DNA of 64,000 bases from CAVYXF01 sp963772335 (GCA_963772335.1 CAVYXF010000011.1:1-64000), one strand, 5' to 3'. Positions 9,494 through 18,988 are shown, counted from the stretch's first letter. Made by a program: numbers and translations. Notes: generated from the sequence alone by a model not told the origin.

Positions 9494-9725
9494 AGTTCAT
9501 TAAATTGGGGTCTGAGGAATGACGTCCAGCATCATCATACTATTTCTACTAGCGGCATGGAATATTTCCATAATAAATATATGCAATAAGGGATAATTTC
9601 TCTCAAAAAAATCTTTGCACTGATTGAATTTTTGCTGATAACTTAATTTTGCAAGTCAAACATCGCATTTTTCCAGCAACGGCGTTCTTGCCAGTATTGG
9701 CGCAACGAAGGGTTTGCAATCAGTA

Positions 9726-9980
9726 ATGCTCGCTCACAATTGGCCACCATCGCTTGACAGCTACGATTACCTGGCTCGGCAGCATCAATCTGCCTGGGCC
9801 TGGGAATTTCTTCGCCGCAATAATCACTATCGCGCGCAAGCGGAACACGCCTTGCAGAACCCGACGAGCCGGTCGCATACCAGGAGAGGACTGCGCGTCA
9901 CACATCTTTCACGCCCGCAGATCGAGGCGAATGCCTGGGCGCTTTGCTCCTTTCGCCGACCCGAGACAGCTATCGCATGA
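9726..9980 (+). CDS. DUF6499-like N-terminal half of a split FseA-type excision activator
   Basis: Short ORF of 84 residues with the DUF6499 features SYDYLAR and AWAWEFLRRNNHYR. In the ICE of Mesorhizobium loti a protein of this kind is joined by a +1 programmed ribosomal frameshift to a DUF2285 half, giving the excision activator FseA. Here the zero frame stops at 9978, but from TTT-C at 9951-9954 the +1 frame continues with family-like sequence (ADPRQLSHEALPIWSEDV), as expected of such a shift. ATG 9726 is preferred over the TTG at 9714. The preceding 230 bases are AT-rich and hold no gene. Confidence 0.65.
   Translation: MLAHNWPPSLDSYDYLARQHQSAWAWEFLRRNNHYRAQAEHALQNPTSRSHTRRGLRVTHLSRPQIEANAWALCSFRRPETAIA
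9948..9957 (+). other. candidate +1 programmed frameshift site
   Basis: In the zero frame the codons read TCC TTT CGC. A phenylalanine tRNA moving forward one base from TTT to TTC would place the ribosome in the frame encoding ADPRQL. Family resemblance changes frame exactly here, while the zero frame ends nine codons later. The mechanism is inferred by analogy with fseA. Confidence 0.5.
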
Positions 9981-10023
9981 GGCCCTACCGATTTGGTCGG
10001 AGGACGTCGGCGCCCCGTCTTAA

Positions 10024-10533
10024 GTCGCCAGGGCCGATCCGATCACCGACGCGGCTGCGTCAGAAAATGCAATCTTTGTGCCGGATCTGCCGGGTGCCGC
10101 TCACCTTCTCATCGACGACCGCAAACGCAGCCACCTTCTGCTCACTTGCGCCCCTCTGGCTTTGCAGCTCCTCATCGAGGGAGCGGATCTTTTCGGAGGA
10201 CCGGTCTCCCTCACCTTCATCACGCGCGGCATCGCCGAACTCGGCTCCGCCATCGACAAGCTTTCCGCATTGCGGCGGATCCTGACGGGATCTCCCCAGC
10301 TTCGGCAGCCACTGCGCCGTTGGAGCACCCAATCCCTTCGGCTTCGGGACGCGCTCATTGCTCTCGACGGCCATGCCGCGGGGGCGAGCTATCGCGAGAT
10401 TGCCGCCGTGATTTTCGGGAAAAACCGCGTTGCCAGCGAGTGGCCGGATCCCGCCCTCAAGGACCGGGTGCGCCGCGCTCTTCGTCGCGGTCAAGCTTAC
10501 GCCAATGGCGGCTATCGCACGCTCATCGCCTGA
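10024..10533 (+). CDS. DUF2285 domain protein (C-terminal half of FseA-like gene)
   Basis: Frame +1 relative to the upstream half. From 10024 it reads the DUF2285 domain: HLLIDDRKRSHLLL, LIEGADLFGGPV, ASYREIAAVIFGK and the closing RRALRRGQAYANGGYRTLIA. A GTG at 10078 could start it alone. A TAA at 10021-10023 separates it from the frameshifted upstream sequence, so a full-length fusion would also need that stop removed or a second shift. Either the fusion gene has decayed, or the DUF2285 part is made alone. The domain is thought to bind DNA. Confidence 0.75.
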   Translation, partial: VARADPITDAAASENAIFVPDLPGAAHLLIDDRKRSHLLLTCAPLALQLLIEGADLFGGPVSLTFITRGIAELGSAIDKLSALRRILTGSPQLRQPLRRWSTQSLRLRDALIALDGHAAGASYREIAAVIFGKNRVASEWPDPALKDRVRRALRRGQAYANGGYRTLIA

Positions 10534-10646
10534 ACCTCTTTGAGACAAGTGTGGCGTTTGCTTCACGCTAGCGCTCAGCCACTCCCGTCAAGCCCGTTCT
10601 CACCCCCAATATTCACCAGTCTTAAGAGAAGGAGATCAGGTTTGTC

Positions 10647-10880
10647 ATGAGCACGATCCAAGCAATCGAAACGAATGAGCTCGCATCCTCCCGCGCGGAT
10701 TTCCTCACCATCGCAGAGGCCGCCGCGTTGCTTCGCGTTCAGCGGCGCACGCTCGATAATATGCGCTGGAAAGGTACCGGTCCGATGTTCCGGCGTCATG
10801 GTGGCCGCATCGTCTATCAGCGCGATGAATTGCTCGCCTGGTCAGCGGAACGGAAAGCAAAACAGACCCGCGCGCGATGA
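10647..10880 (+). CDS. RdfS-like excisionase / helix-turn-helix protein
   Basis: Protein of 77 residues with an HTH_17/MerR-type fold: FLTIAEAAALLRVQRRTLDNMRW then GPMFRRHGGRIVYQRDELLAW (shown in parts). Its size, basic tail and place directly before traF match RdfS, the recombination directionality factor of rhizobial ICEs, which bends the attachment site to favour excision. AGAAGGAG lies upstream. It overlaps traF by four bases. The integrase it would serve is not in the window. Confidence 0.8.
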   Translation: MSTIQAIETNELASSRADFLTIAEAAALLRVQRRTLDNMRWKGTGPMFRRHGGRIVYQRDELLAWSAERKAKQTRAR

Positions 10881-11365
10881 GACCTCGCTTCATCCTTCTC
10901 CTGGCCATCTCTGCTGCTGCAACACTCCTCATCAGCCTCGCCATTTCACCCCGCTACATCCTCAACCTCAGCTACAGTGTTCCGATCGGGCTTTATCGCC
11001 TCGAAATGCAAACCCCGCGGCGGGGCGACCTCGCCGTCATTCAGTTGGGCGAGCCGTGGCGGGACTTGGTGCAGTCGCGAGGCTATCTCTCATCGAAAGC
11101 CTGGTTGATCAAGCCTGTCGCCGCACTTGCGGGCGACCGTGTCTGCCGCTTGGGCAGGGTGATCACGATCAAAGGACGCATCTCCGCCGTCGCTCAGTTG
11201 GCGGATGAGAGAGGCCGCGTTCTTCCCAAATGGGATGGTTGCAAACGCCTCGCACAGGATGAGATGTTCCTTCTTTCCAAGGTGACTGGCAGTTTCGACG
11301 GGCGTTATTTCGGCGTCACGCCGCGATCGGCAATGATTGCGAAAGCTGTTCCCGCCTCATGGTAG
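10877..11365 (+). CDS. traF: TraF conjugation signal peptidase (S26 family)
   Basis: Membrane-anchored S26 peptidase that matures and circularises the conjugative pilin in related systems, 162 residues. An N-terminal transmembrane helix (residues 4-24) is followed by the catalytic serine in NLSYSVPIGLYRL and the lysine in the KPVAALAGDRVC segment. TraF proteins follow rdfS in rhizobial ICEs, as here. Nothing recognisable follows until the redox operon, so the conjugation module ends here. Confidence 0.88.
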   Translation: MRPRFILLLAISAAATLLISLAISPRYILNLSYSVPIGLYRLEMQTPRRGDLAVIQLGEPWRDLVQSRGYLSSKAWLIKPVAALAGDRVCRLGRVITIKGRISAVAQLADERGRVLPKWDGCKRLAQDEMFLLSKVTGSFDGRYFGVTPRSAMIAKAVPASW

Positions 11366-11916
11366 CCCAAAAAGAGCCAACACCGGCACGGATACTCATG
11401 AATATTTGAATTTTACAGAAACTACTTCGCTGAAGCCCGGTATGACCAAAGTTAAAAATCATCGCGTTGTCAGCTCGTAGCATCGGCATCGTGGTCGCGC
11501 CTGAAAACGGTAGCGCTTCCGTCTTAGCTGCGGCGGAAAACGTCGTTCACCGCGCAGAGGTCTGCCAACAGCCGGCCTCAGGCCCAAGAAATTGGCTTTA
11601 CGTGGTGTCATCGGCGATTTGCAACGCGCCTGTGGCGAGCAACGAAGAGCCGTCGGCATGGGCGTTTTATGGTCAGCGCCGCATCCATTTCAAAGTTCGA
11701 GGGAAACACGGTCTCCCTGGCGTCGCAAGCGAGGGTGGTCTGCTACTGACTTTGACCTTGCACAATGCGGCGGGCAACTGGTCGCGTAACGTTCCGTTCC
11801 CTGGGCCGGCTCTTTTGAGTGGTTTTATGCCTCCGCTGATGCGCTCTACGATCTTTCCCCAGCGGAGAATTCAGGAACCGGCGAGCGCGTGGCGCACATA
11901 GAAGGAAGCCACATGG
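11366..11916. other. 550-bp gap without a recognisable gene
   Basis: An open frame at 11467-11901 (144 codons) has unusual composition, no ribosome site and no recognisable domain. I see no tRNA, direct repeat or integrase site marking the element end. The promoter of the following redox operon should lie here, but no clear box can be named. Confidence 0.4.
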
Positions 11917-13584
11917 ATGAAGACGCAACATCGCGATATGACGCCAATCGTTGACCTGACCCGGGAAAGAGGGACAGGTCCGGTCCGGACGCAGCAGCCT
12001 GTTTATGTCAGCCTCCTGCCGCCGTGCAACAACGCTTGTCCCGCGGGCGAGGACATCCAGGCTTGGCTTGCGCATGCGCAGGCGGGGCGGTTCCAGAAAG
12101 CCTGGCTCAAGCTCATCGAGGATAATCCGCTTCCCGCCGTCCATGGGCGCGTCTGTTACCATCCTTGCGAGACAAGCTGCAACCGCGCCGATCTTGATAG
12201 CGCGGTGAGCATCCACGCCGTCGAGCGCTTTCTCGGCGATCTCGCGGCGGAGCAAGGGTGGAAGGCGCCGGTCGCGGCGGCGTCCGGCAGGCGCGTGCTG
12301 GTCGTCGGCGCGGGACCTAGCGGCCTTTCGGCGGCCTATCACCTAAGACGGCTGGGCCATGCGGTCGAAATCCATGAGGCCGGGCCGCTCCCCGGCGGCA
12401 TGATGCATTTCGGAATCCCCGCATACAGGCTTCCGCGCGCAGACCTCATGAAAGAGGTTCGCCACATCGAGGCGATGGGCGTGAAGATCGTTCTCAATCG
12501 CAAGGTGGAGGATGTCGCCGCCGAAAAGGACGCGGGCAAATTCGACGCGGTTTTCGTCGCCATCGGCACGCAGATCGGCAAGCGCATCGATATACCCGCG
12601 CGCGATGCCAAGAGCATCATCGACGCCGTCAGCCTCCTGCGCGGCGCAACGCTTGGCGAAGCGCCAAAGCTCGGTCGGCGGGTCGTCATCTATGGCGGCG
12701 GCAACACGGCCATGGACGCGGCCCGCACGGCGAAGCGGCTGGGGGCGGACGAAGCCGTCATCGTCTATCACCGCGACCGCGCGCACATGCCGGCCCATGA
12801 ATTCGAGGCTGACGAAGCGATCTCGGAAGGCGTCAAGATCAAGTGGCTCACCAGCATCCGCGATATCGGCGACGGCGACCTCCAGGTCGAGATCATGACG
12901 CTCGACGAGACAGGGCGACCCCAGCCCACGGGCCAATTCGAAATGCTGGAGGCGGATTCCGTGGTGCTCGCGCTGGGCCAGCAGGCCGATAGCGGGTTCC
13001 TGCAAAAATTGCCGGGCGTCGTGTTCAGGCCGGACGGCACGGTGATCGTGGCGCCGGACATGATGACCGGTGCACCCGGCATTTTCGCGGGGGGCGATCT
13101 CGTGCCGGGCGACCGCACCGTCACGTCCGCCGTCGGGCATGGCAAGAAGGCGGCCCGCAACATCGATGCCTGGCTTCGCGGTGGGACACGCGCTGAGCCT
13201 GCTGCACGGCCGACAGTCAGCTTCGGCATGTTGAACCTGCCGATCTATGCCGATGCCGAGCGCTCCACCCAGCGGCAAGCGGCCGTGGCCGAGCGTATGC
13301 ATGGCTTTGGCGAGATCACCGCCGGGCTCAGCCAGGCTGGCGCGCTCTACGAAGCCAATCGCTGCCTTTCCTGCGGTAATTGTTTCGAATGTGACAACTG
13401 CTATGCCGCCTGCCCGGAAGACGCGATCCAGAAGCTCGGCCCGGGCCGGGGTTATCGGATCCGCATGGATTTATGCACGGGTTGCGCCGTCTGCGTGGAG
13501 CAATGTCCCTGCCATGCCATGGAGATGATCCCCGAACCGGCGCGCGATGCGCACGGCATCGCCAGCGAAAAAGGACGCGCGTGA
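11917..13584 (+). CDS. GltD-like NAD(P)H:ferredoxin oxidoreductase subunit with extra 4Fe-4S clusters
   Basis: Flavoprotein of 555 residues related to the small subunit of glutamate synthase. In order: an N-terminal Fer4_20 cysteine region (CNNACPAGEDIQ, CYHPCETSCNR), an FAD-binding GAGPSGLSAAYHL near residue 130, an NAD(P)H-binding GGGNTAMDAARTAKR near 265, and a C-terminal ferredoxin part with CLSCGNCFECDNC and CTGCAVCVEQCPC. It probably passes electrons between NADPH and ferredoxin or directly to the next protein. It overlaps nifJ by one base, which ties it to pyruvate oxidation. GAAGGAAG precedes the ATG; ATG 11938 is an alternative. Confidence 0.85.
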   Translation: MKTQHRDMTPIVDLTRERGTGPVRTQQPVYVSLLPPCNNACPAGEDIQAWLAHAQAGRFQKAWLKLIEDNPLPAVHGRVCYHPCETSCNRADLDSAVSIHAVERFLGDLAAEQGWKAPVAAASGRRVLVVGAGPSGLSAAYHLRRLGHAVEIHEAGPLPGGMMHFGIPAYRLPRADLMKEVRHIEAMGVKIVLNRKVEDVAAEKDAGKFDAVFVAIGTQIGKRIDIPARDAKSIIDAVSLLRGATLGEAPKLGRRVVIYGGGNTAMDAARTAKRLGADEAVIVYHRDRAHMPAHEFEADEAISEGVKIKWLTSIRDIGDGDLQVEIMTLDETGRPQPTGQFEMLEADSVVLALGQQADSGFLQKLPGVVFRPDGTVIVAPDMMTGAPGIFAGGDLVPGDRTVTSAVGHGKKAARNIDAWLRGGTRAEPAARPTVSFGMLNLPIYADAERSTQRQAAVAERMHGFGEITAGLSQAGALYEANRCLSCGNCFECDNCYAACPEDAIQKLGPGRGYRIRMDLCTGCAVCVEQCPCHAMEMIPEPARDAHGIASEKGRA

Positions 13585-16500
13585 TGGGCACGAAAACCAC
13601 GATCGACGGCAACACGGCGGTCGCCCATATAGCCTACCGGGTGAACGAGGTGTGCGCGATTTACCCGATCACGCCATCATCCACCATGGCGGAGCTGGCG
13701 GACCAGTGGTCGGCGGAAGGCGTCCCCAACATCTGGGGCAATGTGCCCGTCGTCCAGGAAATGCAGAGCGAAGGCGGCGCGGCCGGCACCGTCCACGGGG
13801 CGCTTCAGGCGGGCGCGCTGACCACCACCTTTACGGCAAGCCAAGGTCTGCTGCTGATGCTGTCCAACATGTTCAAGATCGCGGGCGAACTCACTCCCAC
13901 GGTCTTCCACGTCGCGGCGCGCGCGATCGCGACCCAGGCTTTGTCGATCTTCGGCGATCATTCCGATGTCATGGCGGTGCGGCCCTGCGGCTTTGCGCTG
14001 CTGTCCTCGGCCTCGGTCCAGGAGGCTCATGACTGTGCGCTGATCGCCCAAGTCGCGACATTGGCGAGCCGCGTGCCGTTCCTGCATTTCTTCGACGGGT
14101 TTCGCACCTCGCACGAGATCAATACCATCGAGCTGATCCCGGACGAGCAGATCCGCGCGATGATCCGAGACGATCTGGTGCGCGCTCATCGCGGCCGCGC
14201 GCTCAATCCCGAGACCCCGTTCGTCCGAGGCACCGCGCACAATCCGGATACCTTTTTTCAGGCGCGCGAAACGGTGAACCCGTTTTATGTGCGGCTGCCA
14301 GGCATCGTGCAGGCGGAGATGGACCGCCTGGCCGCGCTGACCGGCCGGTCCTACCGCCTGTTCGAATATGCCGGCGCGCCGGATGCGGACCGTGTGGTCA
14401 TCGCGATGGGCACAGGCGCCGAGACCGCGGTGGAGACCGCGAAGGCGCTGTGTGCTCATGGCGAGCGCGTCGGTGTGCTGCAAGTTCGCTTATATCGCCC
14501 GTTTTCGGCCGAGCATTTCCTTGATGCGCTGCCGGCCAGTTGCAATCGCATTGCGGTTATCGAGCAAACGAAGGAGCCAGGCGCGACCGGTGAGCCGCTA
14601 TACCTGGATACTGTGGCAACGCTGGCTCAAGCGGTTGCCCATGGCGCAAGGCCTGTCATGCCCCTGGTCACTGGAGGCCGCTACGGGCTGTCGTCGAAAA
14701 ATTTCAGCCCGGCAATGGCAAAATCCGTCTTCGACGAGCTAAAGAAGCGCGCGCCCAAGAACGGCTTTACTGTGGGCATCATCGACGATGTCTCGCACAC
14801 CAGCCTGCTGCCCGATCCGAGCTTTACCCTTGAAACAGCCGACGAGGTGCGGGCCGTCTTTTATGGCCTGGGCGCCGACGGCACGGTGGGGGCGAATAAG
14901 AACAGCGCAAAGATCATCGCCGAGGATGCCGGGTTGTTCGCGCAGGCCTATTTCGTCTACGACTCCCACAAATCCGGCGCGCAGACCGTCTCGCATCTTC
15001 GGTTCGGACCCAAACCCATCCGCGCGCCATATCTGATCGGCGGGGCGAACTTCGTCGCCTGCCACCAATTCAACTTCCTCGACCGGCAGGACGTTCTGAG
15101 CATCGCCGCGCCCGGTGCAATCTTCCTGCTCAACACCGTTCACGGACCCGACGCCGTCTGGAACCGTCTCCCACGCTCGGTGCAAAAGCAGATCATCGAC
15201 AAAGGTCTAAAATTCTATGTAATCGACGCCTCGAACGCGGCGCGGGAGGCCGGTCTTCCTGGCCTGACGAGCACGATCCTGCAAACCTGCTTCTTCGCAC
15301 TCTCTGGGGTTCTGCCCCACGAGGCGGCCATCGCGCGGATCAAGAGCGCGATCCGCAAATCCTATGCGCGCAAGGGTGAAACGGTGATCGCCAGGAACTT
15401 CGCCGCCGTGGATGGGGCACTGGCCCGGCTGCACGAAGTAAGCGCGCCGGGAGAGGTAACCAGCACATTTGATCGACCTCCGCTCGTGCCGGCCTCCGCG
15501 CCAGCCTTCGTGCGGTCATTCACCGCCGCGGCGATGCAGGGACGCGGCGACGAACTGCCCGTAAGTATTATGCCCGTGGATGGCACTTATCCGTCCGGCA
15601 CTGCAGCCTATGAGAAGCGCAACATTTCTGAGTCCGTGCCGGTCTGGGAGGCCGATCTTTGCATCCAGTGCGGACAGTGCAGTTTCGTCTGTCCGCATGG
15701 CGTGATCCGGGCCAAATATTACCATGAGGACAAACTCGACGGTGCGCCAGGCGGCTTCAAATCCGCTGCCGTCAATGCGCGAGGATATCCCGAGACGCGC
15801 TTTACGCTGCAGTCCTACGTTGAGGATTGCACCGGCTGCGGGCTGTGCGTCGAGGCCTGTCCTGCCCATAGTCCGATCGAACCGGGCGTGAAAGCGATCA
15901 ACCTCAAGGAAAAGGCACCGCTGCTGAATGCGGAGCGGGCGAGCATCACCTTTTTCGAGCGCTTGCCGGTGAATGACCGCGCGCGAGTGGACTTCGCCAA
16001 TGTGCGCGGCGTTCAGTTTCTCGAGCCCACCTTCGCCTTTTCCGGCGCCTGTGCCGGATGCGGCGAGACGCCTTACCTCAAGCTTCTGTCGCAATTGTTC
16101 GGCGACCGGGCGATGATTGCAAACGCAACCGGCTGCTCGTCCATCTACGGGGGAAATCTGCCCGTCACACCCTGGGCGAAGAACCATGAAGGCCGCGGTC
16201 CGGCTTGGTCCAATTCGCTGTTCGAAGACAACGCCGAATACGGCCTGGGCTTCCGTTTGGCTGCGGATCAGCATCTGGCTCAGGCACGCGCGCTCCTGAC
16301 GCGCCTCGCGCCCGAGATCGGGCAGGACCTGGCCGCCGCGATCCTCGATGCCCCTCAAATTCAGGAATCGGAGATCCGGGCGCAGCGCATCCGCGTCGCC
16401 GAGCTGAAAACCAAGCTTCTCACGCTTGAGAGCGAACTCGCGCGCGATCTGCTCTCCGTATCGGACCACTTCGTCCGCAGAAGCGTCTGGCTCGTCGGCG

Positions 16501-17165
16501 GCGACGGCTGGGCGTACGACATCGACTATGGCGGGCTCGACCACGTGCTGGCCAGCGGGCGCGACGTCAACATTCTCATCCTCGATACCGAGGTCTACTC
16601 CAACACAGGCGGTCAGGCCTCGAAAGCAACGCCGCTTGGGGCCGTAGCGAAGTTTGCCACCGCCGGCAAGCGCACCGCGCGCAAGGACTTGGCGCTTCAG
16701 GCCATCGCTTACGGAAACGTCTATGTGGCGCAGGTCGCGATGGGAGCGAACCCGCAACAAACGCTTCAGGCGTTCCGGGAAGCGGAAGCGTATCCCGGCG
16801 CCTCGCTCATCATCGCCTATAGCCAATGCATCGCCCATGGCATCGATATGCGCTACGGCATGAAGCAGCAGGATCTTGCCGTCGCCAGCGGCTATTGGCC
16901 TTTGATCCGTTTCAGCCCGGCGATGCGCGGCGTCGGTGAAAACCCCTTCCGTCTGGATTCGCCCCGGCCAACCATCCCCTTCAAGGACTACGCCAGGAAC
17001 GAGATCCGATACACTTCGCTGGCGCGCACCAGGCCCAGGGAGGCGGATGACCTCATGGCGCAGGCGCAAGCGGCCGCCACCGAGAAGTACCGCCAGTACG
17101 AGGAGTTGGCGGCCAGCCACGGCAGCGTCCGACCCGATGCGCCGTCAACAACCGAGAGGGCCTGA
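13584..17165 (+). CDS. nifJ: pyruvate:ferredoxin (flavodoxin) oxidoreductase
   Basis: Single-chain PFOR of 1193 residues, full length for the family. It oxidises pyruvate and CoA to acetyl-CoA and CO2 while reducing ferredoxin or flavodoxin. The sequence starts with the domain I pattern GNTAVAHIAYRVNEVCAIYPITPSS (in part), has two ferredoxin motifs in the middle (CIQCGQCSFVCP, CTGCGLCVEACP), the proximal-cluster CAGCGETPYLKL, and the thiamine-diphosphate site GDGWAYDIDYGG with SNTGGQASKATP. ATG 13584 overlaps the previous stop (TGATG). The unusual partner genes suggest pyruvate oxidation coupled to NADPH or to nitrogenase-type electron supply. Confidence 0.96.
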   Translation: MGTKTTIDGNTAVAHIAYRVNEVCAIYPITPSSTMAELADQWSAEGVPNIWGNVPVVQEMQSEGGAAGTVHGALQAGALTTTFTASQGLLLMLSNMFKIAGELTPTVFHVAARAIATQALSIFGDHSDVMAVRPCGFALLSSASVQEAHDCALIAQVATLASRVPFLHFFDGFRTSHEINTIELIPDEQIRAMIRDDLVRAHRGRALNPETPFVRGTAHNPDTFFQARETVNPFYVRLPGIVQAEMDRLAALTGRSYRLFEYAGAPDADRVVIAMGTGAETAVETAKALCAHGERVGVLQVRLYRPFSAEHFLDALPASCNRIAVIEQTKEPGATGEPLYLDTVATLAQAVAHGARPVMPLVTGGRYGLSSKNFSPAMAKSVFDELKKRAPKNGFTVGIIDDVSHTSLLPDPSFTLETADEVRAVFYGLGADGTVGANKNSAKIIAEDAGLFAQAYFVYDSHKSGAQTVSHLRFGPKPIRAPYLIGGANFVACHQFNFLDRQDVLSIAAPGAIFLLNTVHGPDAVWNRLPRSVQKQIIDKGLKFYVIDASNAAREAGLPGLTSTILQTCFFALSGVLPHEAAIARIKSAIRKSYARKGETVIARNFAAVDGALARLHEVSAPGEVTSTFDRPPLVPASAPAFVRSFTAAAMQGRGDELPVSIMPVDGTYPSGTAAYEKRNISESVPVWEADLCIQCGQCSFVCPHGVIRAKYYHEDKLDGAPGGFKSAAVNARGYPETRFTLQSYVEDCTGCGLCVEACPAHSPIEPGVKAINLKEKAPLLNAERASITFFERLPVNDRARVDFANVRGVQFLEPTFAFSGACAGCGETPYLKLLSQLFGDRAMIANATGCSSIYGGNLPVTPWAKNHEGRGPAWSNSLFEDNAEYGLGFRLAADQHLAQARALLTRLAPEIGQDLAAAILDAPQIQESEIRAQRIRVAELKTKLLTLESELARDLLSVSDHFVRRSVWLVGGDGWAYDIDYGGLDHVLASGRDVNILILDTEVYSNTGGQASKATPLGAVAKFATAGKRTARKDLALQAIAYGNVYVAQVAMGANPQQTLQAFREAEAYPGASLIIAYSQCIAHGIDMRYGMKQQDLAVASGYWPLIRFSPAMRGVGENPFRLDSPRPTIPFKDYARNEIRYTSLARTRPREADDLMAQAQAAATEKYRQYEELAASHGSVRPDAPSTTERA

Positions 17166-17166
17166 G

Positions 17167-18168
17167 ATGGATCTCACGACAAATTATATGGGGCTGACAT
17201 TGCGTAGCCCGCTGGTCGCCTCGGCCTCGCCCCTCAACGCCGATCTGGGTAATATCCGCGCGCTCGAGGACGCGGGAGCCGGCGCAGTGGTGCTGCCTTC
17301 GATTTTCGCGGAGCAGATCGAGGCGGAAGCGCACCGTCATGATGCGCTGACAAGCGTCGGCGCGCTCAGCTCGCCGGAAGCCGCCAGCTATTTTCCCGAC
17401 CCGGACATCTATCACGTGGCTTCGGACCGCTATCTGGAGCTCGTCCGCAGCGCCACTGAGGCGGTCTCGATGCCGATCATCCCGAGCCTGAACGCGGCCC
17501 ATGAAGAAGGTTGGTTAGAATATGCCACGCTGCTTCAGGACGCGGGAGCCAGCGCGCTGGAGCTGAACATCTACTTCGTTCCCGCCGACATCACCACGAC
17601 CGGCCGCGATGTGGAGCACCGCTATATCGACATCGTCCGCGCCGTAAGGAGCCGAGTGACGATCCCGGTGGCCGTCAAGATCGGCCCGTATTTCAGTTCG
17701 CCGGGCGCGATGGCTGTGGAACTGGCGGCAGCGGGCGCCGACGCGCTCGTGCTCTTCAACCGCTTCTATCAACCGGACATAGACATCGTCCGCATGAAGA
17801 TCTCCAACGATCTCGAACTGAGCAGATCCAGCGACATGCGCCTGTCGCTCTTGTGGATTGCCGTGCTTCATGGCCGCATATCCGCCTCGCTGGCGGCAAC
17901 GACGGGCGTGCATACAGCTGATGATGTCGTGAAATACCTCCTGGCCGGATCCGACGTGGTAATGACGACCTCGGCGCTTCTGCAGCATGGCGTTGGGCAT
18001 ATGCGTGCCCTCATCGGAGGCCTGACGGAGTGGCTGGAGGCGCGCAACATTGGCACGGTTTCGCGCATCCGCGGTATCCTCAGCCAAAGCAAGATCCGCA
18101 ACCCGGAGGACTACGAGCGCGCCAATTACATTAAAATCCTTCAGGGCTATGACCTGGAACTACGCTGA
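17167..18168 (+). CDS. dihydroorotate dehydrogenase-like flavoprotein
   Basis: TIM-barrel FMN protein of 333 residues in the DHOD/PreA group. It begins LTTNYMGLTLRSPLVASASP, keeps substrate-side motifs ALELNIYF and VAVKIGPYFSSP, and ends with the phosphate-site region. Such proteins occur beside PFOR genes in other bacteria with an unknown reaction. It may reduce or oxidise a small molecule using electrons from the preceding enzymes; pyrimidine synthesis is unlikely in this setting. It starts one base after nifJ and is followed by a terminator. Confidence 0.85.
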   Translation: MDLTTNYMGLTLRSPLVASASPLNADLGNIRALEDAGAGAVVLPSIFAEQIEAEAHRHDALTSVGALSSPEAASYFPDPDIYHVASDRYLELVRSATEAVSMPIIPSLNAAHEEGWLEYATLLQDAGASALELNIYFVPADITTTGRDVEHRYIDIVRAVRSRVTIPVAVKIGPYFSSPGAMAVELAAAGADALVLFNRFYQPDIDIVRMKISNDLELSRSSDMRLSLLWIAVLHGRISASLAATTGVHTADDVVKYLLAGSDVVMTTSALLQHGVGHMRALIGGLTEWLEARNIGTVSRIRGILSQSKIRNPEDYERANYIKILQGYDLELR

Positions 18169-18210
18169 CCGACCGTGCTTAGCAAAGCATTCGGATCGCA
18201 CCGGACGGAA

Positions 18211-18240
18211 GCTGCCGGGGGGTACCCGGCTCGCTTTTTT
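18211..18240 (+). terminator. Rho-independent terminator of the nifJ operon
   Basis: Six-base GC stem GCCGGG (18214-18219) and CCCGGC (18225-18230) with a five-base loop, followed four bases later by TTTTTT. It lies 43 bases after the last stop of the operon. Confidence 0.85.
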
Positions 18241-18370
18241 GCTGCACCCAACCTTATCGTTGACTACGAGCTCGACGGTGTTCGAATGCGTCCCTTCCTG
18301 GTCTGCAGCAGGTGAACAAGTCCCCGCGAGGCGGCCGGTCGACATCGCTCCTTTCGGTGGCACCACGCGC

Positions 18371-18460
18371 CTCGACTATCTGCAGGTGGGGCACCGCAAG
18401 CATGCCATGCCCTCACAGCTTTCCGGCGGCGAGGCGCAGCGTGTCGCCATCGCCCGCGCG
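18371..18460 (+). pseudogene. fragment of an ABC transporter ATPase gene
   Basis: About 30 codons read LDYLQVGHRKHAMPSQLSG then GEAQRVAIARA, the ABC signature region. It closely resembles the intact ATPase at 34690-35433 (LNYLDVGHRKHAMPAQLSG). The upstream and downstream parts are missing, and it joins directly to IS3-type sequence. It is a relic of a paralogous exporter cut by transposition. Confidence 0.8.
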
Positions 18461-18958
18461 CCAACAGGCGATGTGATCCCACCGAAGGGTTCCAATTCAT
18501 GAGCGCGAACCGGGCCGTTTATTCCATCACCACCATGAGCCGTCTGCTGGGTGTCTCCGCCAGCGGCTTTTACGCTTCGACCAAGCGTCCGCCGTCCAGG
18601 CGTTGCCAAGCCGATGCGATTTTGACCGCCAAGATCCGCACGGCGCACGCCGGCTCGTGGGGCACGTATGGTGTGCCGCGGATTCATGCCGAACTGCCGA
18701 TCAGGGAATATGCGTTGGTCGCAAGCGCGTAGCTCGCTTGATGCGCGCAGCGGTGCTTGCGGCATCAGCCGTCGCCGCTTCGTGACGACGACGGTAAAGG
18801 GTGGTGGCCGTCAGGCCGATATAACCTATTGCCCGACTTGGTCGGGGTTCCTCTATCCCGCCGTCGTTCTCGATGACTTCAGCCGACGGAGCGTCGGTTG
18901 GTCGATGGTACCCCCCTGCGTGCCAAGATCGTTTTGGATGCTCACCAATGTGGCTTAG
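18461..18958 (+). pseudogene. degenerate IS3-family transposase remnant (N-terminal and core parts)
   Basis: Three frames in turn give IS3 OrfB sequence: NRAVYSITTMSRLLGVSASG and GTYGVPRIHAEL, then VGRKRVARLMRAA, then SRRRFVTTTVK and ADITYCPTWSGFLYPAVVLD. At least two frameshifts and an internal deletion remove function. A C-terminal fragment of similar type lies at 28310-28727. No terminal repeats could be paired. Confidence 0.8.
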
Positions 18959-18988
18959 CAACGACGTAACCCCGTTCTGCCGCACGCG

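Noticed and set aside
11467..11901. 144-codon ORF between traF and the redox operon
   Set aside because: No ribosome site, no recognisable domain, odd composition; left as an unexplained gap.
15516..17120. 534-codon minus-strand frame over nifJ
   Set aside because: Antisense shadow of PFOR, without domain or start signal.
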